A stretch of DNA of 64,000 nt from Cupriavidus pauculus (GTDB taxonomy: Bacteria; Pseudomonadota; Gammaproteobacteria; Burkholderiales; Burkholderiaceae). The translations under genes and the position numbers were made by a program. Location: positions 1 to 64,000 of the forward strand of contig NZ_BPUO01000004.1 in NCBI RefSeq assembly GCF_022179805.1. Direction: 5' to 3'. This document shows, piece after piece, positions 57,898 to 64,000 of the stretch (within the stretch, counting starts at the first letter, position 1; the number at the start of each line of letters is the position of its first letter). The notes beneath the pieces were generated by a model. That model did not search any database and was not told where the DNA came from. It saw nothing but the letters and a program-made list of their open reading frames with translations.

Positions 57898-59757
57898 ATG
57901 TCAGTTGCCCAGAATGCCTCCGCCTTGCGCATTGCGCTGGTAGGCAACCCCAATTGCGGCAAGACCGCCCTGTTCAACCGCCTGACCGGCAGCCGCCAGA
58001 AGGTGGCCAACTACGCCGGCGTGACCGTCGAGCGCAAGGAAGGCCAGTTCACGTCGCCGGCCGGCCGTACCGTGCGCATCCTCGACCTGCCCGGCGCGTA
58101 CAGCCTGCACTCGGCCAGCCTGGACGAAGCCATCACGCGTGAAGTGTGCATGGGCCAGCGTCCCGGCGAGGCGCGGCCCGACCTGCTGGTGTCGGTGGTC
58201 GATGCCACGAACCTGCGCCTGCACCTGCGTTTCGTGCTGGAACTGCGCCGCCTGGGCCTGCCGATGGTGGTGGTGCTCAATATGAGCGACGCCGCCGCAC
58301 GCCGCGGCATCATCATCGACCGCGACGCGTTGTCGCAGGCGCTGGGCGTACCCGTGGTGCAGACCGTGGCGGTCAAGCGCGACGGCGCCGCCGCGCTGGT
58401 CAGCCTGTTCGACCAGACGCTGCCGCCGGCCCCGCCCGCGCAGCCGCTCGACAGCGTGTCCGAGCTGGACACCCACGCCGAGGTCAAGCGCCTGCTGGAG
58501 GCCGCCGTGACCATGCCCACGCGTACCGCGCGCTTCGACGACGCCGTGGACCGCGTGGTACTGCATCCCGTGTTCGGCCTGGTGATCCTGGCCGTGCTGC
58601 TGTTCTTCATGTTCCAGGCGGTGTTCTCGTGGGCCGAGCCGATGATGGACGGCATCGAGGGCGGCGTGCACATGGCGGGCGAATGGGTCGGCGCGATGAT
58701 GCCGGACGGCATGCTCAAGAGCCTGCTGGTCGACGGCATGATTGCCGGCCTGGGCAGCGTGGTGGTGTTCCTGCCGCAGATCCTGATCCTGTTCCTGTTC
58801 ATCCTGACGCTCGAGGAATCGGGCTACCTGCCGCGCGCCGCGTTCCTGCTGGACCGGCTGATGATGGGTGCGGGCCTGTCGGGCCGGTCGTTCATCCCGC
58901 TGCTGTCGAGCTTTGCCTGCGCGATTCCGGGCATCATGGCCACCCGCACGATCCAGGACCCGCGCGACCGCCTGACCACGATCCTGGTGGCACCGCTGAT
59001 GACCTGCTCGGCGCGGCTGCCTGTGTATGCGCTGCTGATCGGCGCGTTCATACCCGAACGCACCGTGGCCGGCCTGTTCAACCTGCAGGGGCTGGTGCTG
59101 TTCGTGCTCTATGTGGCCGGCATCGTCAGCGCGCTGGTGGTGGCATACGTGCTGAAGTGGTTCCGCCGCGACCGCACGGACCATCCGCTGCTGATGGAAC
59201 TGCCGTCGTACCGCGTGCCCAATCCGCGTGATATCGCCATCGGCCTGTGGGAACGGGCGCGCATCTTCCTGGCGCGCGTGGGCAAGGTGATCCTGACGCT
59301 GACCGTGCTGCTGTGGTTCCTGGCCACGTTCCCGTCGCCGCCGGAAGGCGCCACGCTGCCGCCGATCGACTACAGCTTTGCCGGCATGATCGGCCGCGCG
59401 CTGGAACACGTGTTTGCCCCGATCGGCTTTAACTGGCAGATCTGCGTGGCGTTGGTGCCGGGCCTGGCCGCACGGGAAGTGGCGGTGGGCGCGCTGGCCA
59501 CGGTGTATGCGCTGTCGGGCAGCGACGACGCGGTGGCCGTGCAACTGGCGCCGATGATCGCGGCACAATGGTCGCTGGCCACGGCGCTGTCGCTGCTGGC
59601 CTGGTACGTGTTTGCTCCGCAGTGCATTTCCACGCTGGCGGTGATCCGTCGCGAGACCAATTCCTGGAAGGTGATGGCGGCGTCCGCTGCCTACCTGACC
59701 GGCCTGGCCTACCTCGCGTCGTTCATCACCTACCGTGTGGCGCTGGCGCTGACCTGA
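57898..59757 (+). CDS. feoB: Ferrous iron transporter B
   Basis: A 619-residue inner-membrane iron(II) transporter. The G-protein domain has GNPNCGKTALFN (G1), NYAGVTVERKEG (G2), DLPGAYSL (G3) and NMSDAA (G4, with Ser in place of the usual Thr/Lys context). The membrane part has the Gate motifs, including RSFIPLLSSFACAIPGIMATRTI and MTCSARLPVYALLIGAF. The protein is shorter than the ~770-residue E. coli form, as in other beta-proteobacteria. Confidence 0.96.
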   Translation: MSVAQNASALRIALVGNPNCGKTALFNRLTGSRQKVANYAGVTVERKEGQFTSPAGRTVRILDLPGAYSLHSASLDEAITREVCMGQRPGEARPDLLVSVVDATNLRLHLRFVLELRRLGLPMVVVLNMSDAAARRGIIIDRDALSQALGVPVVQTVAVKRDGAAALVSLFDQTLPPAPPAQPLDSVSELDTHAEVKRLLEAAVTMPTRTARFDDAVDRVVLHPVFGLVILAVLLFFMFQAVFSWAEPMMDGIEGGVHMAGEWVGAMMPDGMLKSLLVDGMIAGLGSVVVFLPQILILFLFILTLEESGYLPRAAFLLDRLMMGAGLSGRSFIPLLSSFACAIPGIMATRTIQDPRDRLTTILVAPLMTCSARLPVYALLIGAFIPERTVAGLFNLQGLVLFVLYVAGIVSALVVAYVLKWFRRDRTDHPLLMELPSYRVPNPRDIAIGLWERARIFLARVGKVILTLTVLLWFLATFPSPPEGATLPPIDYSFAGMIGRALEHVFAPIGFNWQICVALVPGLAAREVAVGALATVYALSGSDDAVAVQLAPMIAAQWSLATALSLLAWYVFAPQCISTLAVIRRETNSWKVMAASAAYLTGLAYLASFITYRVALALT

Positions 59758-59797
59758 TTTCGAGGAAACTGGCGGACCATCCGCCAGTCAAACGGCC

Positions 59798-60118
59798 ATG
59801 ACGCTCTATCACGCCTTTGAAACCCTGATCGTCCCGCTGATCGTGCTGGCCTGCGCCGTGCACGTGGCCGGCCGCTACATGCCCCGCACCCGCGAGCGCG
59901 TGAAGGCTCGTCTGGCCACGATGCTGGGCGGCGCCTCGGCCACAGGCTGGCGCGGATGGCTGGCCCGCCACCTGGCACCGACCCAGGCCGCCGGATGCGC
60001 CACTGGCTGCGACACGAACAGTGGCTGCGGCACGTGCGGGTCGAATACGTCGGGGTCGGGGGATTCGGGCTCCGGCGATCGTAACGAGCAGATCATTCGC
60101 TTCGTGCGCAAGTCTTGA
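59798..60118 (+). CDS. Small Cys-rich membrane protein of the feo operon
   Basis: A 106-residue protein. An N-terminal helix (FETLIVPLIVLACAVHVAG) is followed by a basic stretch and a Cys cluster (AGCATGCDTNSGCGTCGSN) that could bind iron or a cluster, then a Gly/Ser tail. It resembles the DUF6587 proteins found after feoB in Burkholderiaceae. It is 40 bp downstream of feoB and ends before a strong terminator, so it is the third gene of the operon. It may take the place of FeoC, which is inference. Confidence 0.75.
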   Translation: MTLYHAFETLIVPLIVLACAVHVAGRYMPRTRERVKARLATMLGGASATGWRGWLARHLAPTQAAGCATGCDTNSGCGTCGSNTSGSGDSGSGDRNEQIIRFVRKS

Positions 60119-60137
60119 GGGCTGGTTGATTGAGCTG

Positions 60138-60170
60138 AAACGGCGACCTTTTGGGGTCGCCGTTTTGCTT
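60138..60170 (+). terminator. feo operon terminator
   Basis: CGGCGACC (60141-60148) pairs with GGTCGCCG (60155-60162), extended by AAA/TTT, and T4-G-C-T4 follows. It ends the feo transcript. Confidence 0.88.
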
Positions 60171-60190
60171 TTGGGGTGATGGATTGGGGT

Positions 60191-60427
60191 ACGCAGAAAC
60201 GGGTACGCTTTTGCTTCGCTACCACCAGATTCAGCTCCCCTCTCCCACGCCAGTGGGAGAGGGGTTGGGGGTGAGGGCATCGAGGCTCTGCTTGCCGATC
60301 TGTCGCATTTTGAACCGCTGCGCCCTCTCCCCCGCCCCTCTCCCGCCATGCGGGAGAGGGGCGCAAACCACGGGCAAACCGACCCTCAAGTCGCATCCAA
60401 ACCACCACGCAGAAACGGGTACGCTTT
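60191..60427. repeat. Repeat block: 21-bp direct repeats flanking two REP-like palindromes
   Basis: A 21-bp direct repeat beginning ACGCAGAAACGGGTACGC lies at 60191-60211 and 60407-60427. Between the copies are two palindromes of the CTCTCCC family: CCCCTCTCCCAC with its inverse (60237-60264), and GCCCCTCTCCCGC with its inverse (60334-60362). No gene is visible in this gap. It looks like a small mobile or REP-derived unit, but no transposase is present. Confidence 0.7.
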
Positions 60428-60435
60428 CCCCAAAT

Positions 60436-60468
60436 AAAAACCCGCCGCGACCAAGCGGCGGGTTTTTT
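60436..60468. terminator. Bidirectional terminator after the Ig-like lipoprotein gene
   Basis: CCCGCCGC (60441-60448) pairs with GCGGCGGG (60455-60462), with A5 to the left and T6 to the right. For the minus-strand lipoprotein gene the left A run is the U tract. Confidence 0.88.
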
Positions 60469-60483
60469 CGAGACCCCGACAGC

Positions 60484-61860
60484 CTACTGTGCCGTGCCCG
60501 GAATCGTCAGCGTTACCGGCATCGCCTCGGCACCGGCCGTGCACGTCACCGTCACCGTGAACGGTCCTGTCCCTGTCGGCACCAGCGATGCCAGGTTGTT
60601 CGTGAACCCTGCGATCGAGATCGGGCCGCTGGTGACTTGCCAGTTCCAGGTGCCATTGCAACCCGTGATGCCTTCGTCGATGCCCTTGTGCAGCACGTGT
60701 GCCGACACCGGTGCGCCGCCGCTCGGCACGACGAACGGGTCCGGGCCGCTGTAGATCAGGCCCCACGTCGGCTGTTCGGTCACCAGCAACTGGGCGCGCG
60801 GCTTGGCGGTCAGGGTCAGGCTGCTGGCCATTTCGTCGATCACGCTTTGCAGCGGGGCGATGCCGGTCGGGCGGCTGGTGCTGACCGTGGTCACGCGGGT
60901 GGCTCCATTGGGCACCACCGACAGCGACGGCGACGTGGTCATGTAGGTCCACAAGCCCGTGAAATCGGCCGTCGAATCGGTCTCGTCGTTGCGCAACACA
61001 CGCGAGTCATAGGTCTGCGGATAGCCGTTGAGCACGTTCAGCGCGTTGATCTGCTGGCCGAACTTCGACAGCACCAGCCGATACGTCGACACGCTGCTCT
61101 TGAACACCGACACCAGGAAGGCGCCGGTCAGCGTGTTGCCGTCAGGCGCGGTGACCTGCACCGTCACCACCGACTGCGCCGGCGTGTCGCTGCTGTTCAC
61201 GCCGCGCAGCGTGCCCACGTTCACCGCGCCCGTTACCTGTACCGCCGTCGTGCTGCTGCGCCACGTCCAGCCGCTGGCCACGGACGTGCGGTCCGCGCCG
61301 TCGCTGTCGATCAGCGATGCCGTCACCGGCAGCACCTGGCCGTCGGTCATCGACAAAATCGGATATGGCAGCGCCAGGCTGTAGGTGCGCACGCCCGGAG
61401 CGACCACGGTGATCGTCGCAGCTACCGCAGGCAAGGCGGTAGTCGCGCCATTGGTGCCGGTAACCGTCGCCAGCACGCTGATGGTGGCGGTGCCGACGCC
61501 CACGCCGGTGACCACTGCACTGCCAGGAATCGTGCCGTTGGCCACGGCCGCTATCGACGTGCTGGAGCTCGACCACACGAACTTGGTGGACCCCGTGACA
61601 TCGTTGCCCAGATCGTCAACAACCGACGCGGTCAGCGAGATCGTGCTGCCCACGCCCACCTGGCCCGACGTGCGGTTCATGACCAGCGTGTACGACTTGG
61701 CAACGGCCGTGCTGCCGCCACCGCTGCCACCACCACTGCCGCCGCCCGTGTCCGCCGGCGCTGTCGTGCCCGCGCTCGAGCCGCCGCCGCCCCCGCATGC
61801 CGCCATCAACATGACCGTGGCCATGCACGCGATCCACCCGGCCCATGAACGTGTACGCAT
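60484..61860 (-). CDS. Lipoprotein with Ig-like repeats
   Basis: A 458-residue surface or periplasmic lipoprotein. The lipobox LMAAC places Cys22 as the lipidated residue, followed by a Gly/Ser linker. Residues from about 55 to 250 form two bacterial Ig-like (Big_2 type) units (TLVMNRTSGQVGVGSTISLTASVVDDLGNDVT and SLALPYPILSMTDGQVLPVTASLID). The C-terminal part has two Cys (GCNGTW, VTCTAG) that may pair. No enzymatic motif is seen. It stands alone; adhesion or a structural role is only a guess. Confidence 0.8.
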   Translation of the reverse strand: MRTRSWAGWIACMATVMLMAACGGGGGSSAGTTAPADTGGGSGGGSGGGSTAVAKSYTLVMNRTSGQVGVGSTISLTASVVDDLGNDVTGSTKFVWSSSSTSIAAVANGTIPGSAVVTGVGVGTATISVLATVTGTNGATTALPAVAATITVVAPGVRTYSLALPYPILSMTDGQVLPVTASLIDSDGADRTSVASGWTWRSSTTAVQVTGAVNVGTLRGVNSSDTPAQSVVTVQVTAPDGNTLTGAFLVSVFKSSVSTYRLVLSKFGQQINALNVLNGYPQTYDSRVLRNDETDSTADFTGLWTYMTTSPSLSVVPNGATRVTTVSTSRPTGIAPLQSVIDEMASSLTLTAKPRAQLLVTEQPTWGLIYSGPDPFVVPSGGAPVSAHVLHKGIDEGITGCNGTWNWQVTSGPISIAGFTNNLASLVPTGTGPFTVTVTCTAGAEAMPVTLTIPGTAQ

Positions 61861-62065
61861 GATTGTCCCCTCTCGTTATCGATCCCGTTCCCAGTCCTCT
61901 CAGCCTAGGCGCGATGTGCATGAGGATGTACTGGCCAGAGGACTGAGCGAAAACGCACATTTCGGGTGGAACTCATCCGTTCGGGGTAAGGCTTTGATGT
62001 GCGCACGCCCACACAGGCGCCCGATTCGGACCAGGCAGACAACACTGCGGACGAAATACCAAAGG

Positions 62066-62095
62066 TTGACGCTGCCGCACGTTTTGCACTACGCT
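62066..62095 (+). promoter_or_regulatory. Candidate leuA promoter
   Basis: TTGACG (62066-62071), an 18-bp spacer and TACGCT (62090-62095) form a promoter about 45 bp before the leader ORF. The stretch from 61861 up to this point holds no gene that I can support. Confidence 0.5.
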
Positions 62096-62141
62096 TTGGT
62101 TCGTCCCGACCACAAGTCGGACGACATTTACCTTCCGTACG

Positions 62142-62303
62142 ATGCCAGCCAACGCCCTCAACCTCCGCCACGCCGCAGATGCCTCGCGCATCGGTGCCGC
62201 CGTGCGCGCGCGTGTTGATGGATCGCTGACCGGCCTGCCGTCGTACCGCGCCCTGGGCGCTTCCTCGCTACTGCTAAGCCTACTGATCGGTTGCCGCGCC
62301 TAG
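62142..62303 (+). CDS. leuA leader peptide (candidate)
   Basis: A 53-codon frame whose last part reads GASSLLLSLLIGCRA. The five clustered leucines use CTA, CTG, CTA, CTA, CTG; CTA is a rare codon in such GC-rich genomes. A leucine run placed before leuA is the classic mark of an attenuation leader. The ATG has no good ribosome site, and a GTG at 62202 is an alternative start, so the N-terminus is uncertain. The nine bases before the first CTA are exactly complementary to the leuA ribosome site region. Confidence 0.6.
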   Translation: MPANALNLRHAADASRIGAAVRARVDGSLTGLPSYRALGASSLLLSLLIGCRA

Positions 62304-62424
62304 TGCCCTGTGGCCGTTCGGCAGCCCTTCGCCACCCGATTTCCGTTTCCGGTTTTTCCGTTTTCTGATTTGAAGCGCTCGCACGACGAGACGCTTCCTC
62401 ATTGTTTCCTTAGCGAGGAAGGAG
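62258..62424 (+). promoter_or_regulatory. Leucine-responsive translational attenuator of leuA (predicted)
   Basis: CTTCCTCGC (62260-62268), which codes for the residues just before the leucine run, can pair perfectly with GCGAGGAAG (62413-62421), which overlaps the leuA ribosome site AAGGAG (62419-62424). A second copy of CGCTTCCTC at 62392-62400 can pair with the same site (7 bp) or with GAAGCG (62372-62377) in a competing hairpin extended by CTCG/CGAG. A ribosome stalled on the Leu codons would cover the first strand and free leuA. Confidence 0.5.
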
Positions 62425-62430
62425 ATTCCC

Positions 62431-64000
62431 ATGCCGATGTTGCACAACCCCGCCACCAAATACCACCCCGCCACCGTCGTCGACTTGCCTGACCGCACCT
62501 GGCCGTCGCGCCAGATCACGCGCGCACCGCGCTGGATGAGCACCGACCTGCGCGACGGCAACCAGGCGCTGATCGAACCGATGAACAGCGCGCGCAAGCT
62601 GCGCTTCTTCGAACAGCTCATCAAGGTGGGCCTCAAGGAAATCGAGGTCGCCTTTCCGTCGGCGTCGCAGACCGATTTCGATTTCGTGCGCATGCTGATC
62701 GAGGAAGATCGCATTCCCGACGACGTGACCATCGTCGTACTGACCCAGGCGCGTGAAGACCTGATCCGGCGCACCGTCGATTCCGTGCGCGGCGCCAAAC
62801 GCGCCACCGTGCACCTGTACAACCCTATTGCGCCGGCCTGGCGCCGCATCGTGTTCAATGCCTCGCGCGACGAGATCAAGGAAGTGGCCGTGGCCGGCAC
62901 GCGCCTGATCCGCGAATTGACCGACGCGATGCCGGAAGCCGCCTGGTCCTACGAATATTCGCCCGAGACCTTCAGCCTGGCCGAGCTCGATTTCTCGCTG
63001 GAAGTGTCCGACGCCGTGTCGGCCGTCTGGCAGCCCGATGCTAAGCGTCCGATGATTCTGAACCTGCCCACCACGGTGGAATGCAGCACGCCCAACATCT
63101 TCGCGGACCAGGTGGAATGGATGCATCGCCGTCTGGCACGGCGCGAACATATCGTGCTGTCCGTGCATCCCCATAACGACCGTGGCACGGCCGTGGCCGC
63201 CGCCGAATTGGCTGTGATGGCCGGCGCGGACCGCGTGGAAGGCTGCCTGTTCGGCAACGGTGAGCGCACCGGCAACGTCGACCTGGTCACGCTGGCGCTG
63301 AACCTCTACACGCAGGGCGTGAATCCCGAACTCGATTTCTCCGATATCGACGAGGTACGCCAATGCGTGGAGCACTGCAACCAGTTGCCCGTGCATCCGC
63401 GCCATCCGTACGTCGGCGATCTCGTGTTCACGGCGTTTTCCGGATCGCACCAGGACGCCATCCGCAAGGGCTTTGCCCAGCAAAAGTCCGACGCCATCTG
63501 GGAAGTGCCCTACCTGCCGATCGACCCGGCGGACCTTGGCCGCAGCTACGACGCCGTCATCCGCGTGAACAGTCAGTCGGGCAAGGGCGGCATGGCCTAC
63601 CTGCTGGAACAGGCGCACGGCATCTATATGCCGCGCCGCCTGCAGATCGAGTTCAGCCGCGCGGTGCAGGTGATGACCGACGAAACCGGGCTCGAAGCCA
63701 GCGCGGAAGACCTCTACGCACTGTTCCGCCGCGAGTACCTGGATGTGGATGCGCCGCTGCGCTACGTCTCGCACCGCATGGTGTCTACCGGTGACAGCGC
63801 CGTGGAAATCGAGATGGACATGCTGCGCGATGGTCAGCCGGTGCGCGTACGCGGTGCGGGCAACGGCCCCATCGACGCGACGGTCGATGCGTTCTCGCGC
63901 GGCCTGGGCATTGCGGTGCGTGTGATGGACTACCACGAGCACGCCATGACCACCGGCGCCGATGCCAATGCGGCCTGCTATGTGGAAGTACGCGTCGGCG
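62431..64000 (+). CDS. leuA: 2-isopropylmalate synthase (3' end beyond the window)
   Basis: The first 523 residues of LeuA, the enzyme that condenses acetyl-CoA with 2-oxoisovalerate to begin leucine synthesis. The catalytic domain has [15 protein letters not shown] (metal Asp and acceptor Arg) and [40 protein letters not shown]. The C-terminal leucine-sensing domain is entered ([22 protein letters not shown]). The form is the longer LeuA type 2, usually about 560 residues, so about 40 residues are missing. AAGGAG lies six bases before the ATG. Confidence 0.95.
   Translation, partial: MPMLHNPATKYHPATVVDLPDRTWPSRQITRAPRWMSTDLRDGNQALIEPMNSARKLRFFEQLIKVGLKEIEVAFPSASQTDFDFVRMLIEEDRIPDDVTIVVLTQAREDLIRRTVDSVRGAKRATVHLYNPIAPAWRRIVFNASRDEIKEVAVAGTRLIRELTDAMPEAAWSYEYSPETFSLAELDFSLEVSDAVSAVWQPDAKRPMILNLPTTVECSTPNIFADQVEWMHRRLARREHIVLSVHPHNDRGTAVAAAELAVMAGADRVEGCLFGNGERTGNVDLVTLALNLYTQGVNPELDFSDIDEVRQCVEHCNQLPVHPRHPYVGDLVFTAFSGSHQDAIRKGFAQQKSDAIWEVPYLPIDPADLGRSYDAVIRVNSQSGKGGMAYLLEQAHGIYMPRRLQIEFSRAVQVMTDETGLEASAEDLYALFRREYLDVDAPLRYVSHRMVSTGDSAVEIEMDMLRDGQPVRVRGAGNGPIDATVDAFSRGLGIAVRVMDYHEHAMTTGADANAACYVEVRVG

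Noticed and set aside
57901..59568. A 555-codon frame opposite feoB
   Set aside because: Antisense shadow with repetitive His/Gln/Arg composition.
60191..60427. CRISPR array
   Set aside because: Only two direct repeat copies and differing palindromes are present, with no regular spacers and no cas genes in the window.
62410..63942. A 510-codon frame opposite leuA
   Set aside because: Antisense shadow of leuA.

Overview
The window is a GC-rich, gene-dense piece of a bacterial chromosome. The best guess is a beta-proteobacterium of the Burkholderiaceae, most like Cupriavidus or Ralstonia. This is an inference from several things: the codon use, an rRNA leader with boxA, a CTGT-N8-ACAG SOS box, Bug/TctC solute-binding proteins, the lld/lut lactate genes beside an lctP-type permease, a second EF-G gene, and eutBC without microcompartment genes. 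I see no insertion sequence, prophage, integrase, CRISPR array or tRNA. It reads as stable chromosome backbone with short metabolic islands.

Layout. 1-225: promoter and leader of an rRNA operon that leaves the window leftwards. 0.5-3.5 kb: an OsmC-like peroxidase, a probable Fur-controlled small RNA, an unrecognised protein, and a frameshifted response regulator overlapping an HPt gene. 3.6-11.4 kb: membrane and envelope genes, an LLM flavoprotein, a chemoreceptor, a lipoate ligase-like protein and a lipoprotein deacetylase. 11.5-20 kb: a second fusA, a GlsB-like protein, a very large class A PBP, an aldo/keto reductase and argG. 20-31.6 kb: small housekeeping genes, a sirtuin, a PlpD-type patatin autotransporter, IclR and LysR regulators, a LysE exporter, thpR, and an alkylation-repair pair (Ada-AlkA fusion plus Ogt). 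31.7-35.7 kb: an M16 protease, an SOS-box gene of unknown function and a small DGQHR-like protein. 35.7-44 kb: an acyl-CoA dehydrogenase, an MHS-type transporter, a LysR, a YbaK protein, eutBC and an AI-2E family transporter. 44-49.7 kb: a complete L-lactate module (GntR regulator, lldE-lldG-lldF, permease). 49.8-54.9 kb: a CoA-dependent catabolic cluster (acyl-CoA dehydrogenase, Bug protein, CoA transferase) with a divergent LysR. 55-57.4 kb: an ECF sigma/anti-sigma pair and a secreted hydrolase. 57.5-60.1 kb: the feo ferrous iron operon. 60.1-64 kb: palindromic repeats, an Ig-like lipoprotein, and leuA with a long leader, cut by the window end.

The most interesting signals are regulatory and lie between the genes. 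(1) The leuA leader encodes a 53-residue peptide ending in a leucine run with CTA codons. The nine bases just before that run are exactly complementary to the leuA ribosome binding region, which suggests leucine-controlled translation. (2) A near-perfect Fur palindrome sits inside a promoter that would make an RNA of about 70 nt ending at a strong terminator. (3) A perfect LexA box overlaps the promoter of an unknown 123-residue protein, and a 20-bp duplication supplies the -35 box. (4) argG lacks a clear ribosome binding site, and an arginine-rich 16-codon reading frame overlaps its start codon.
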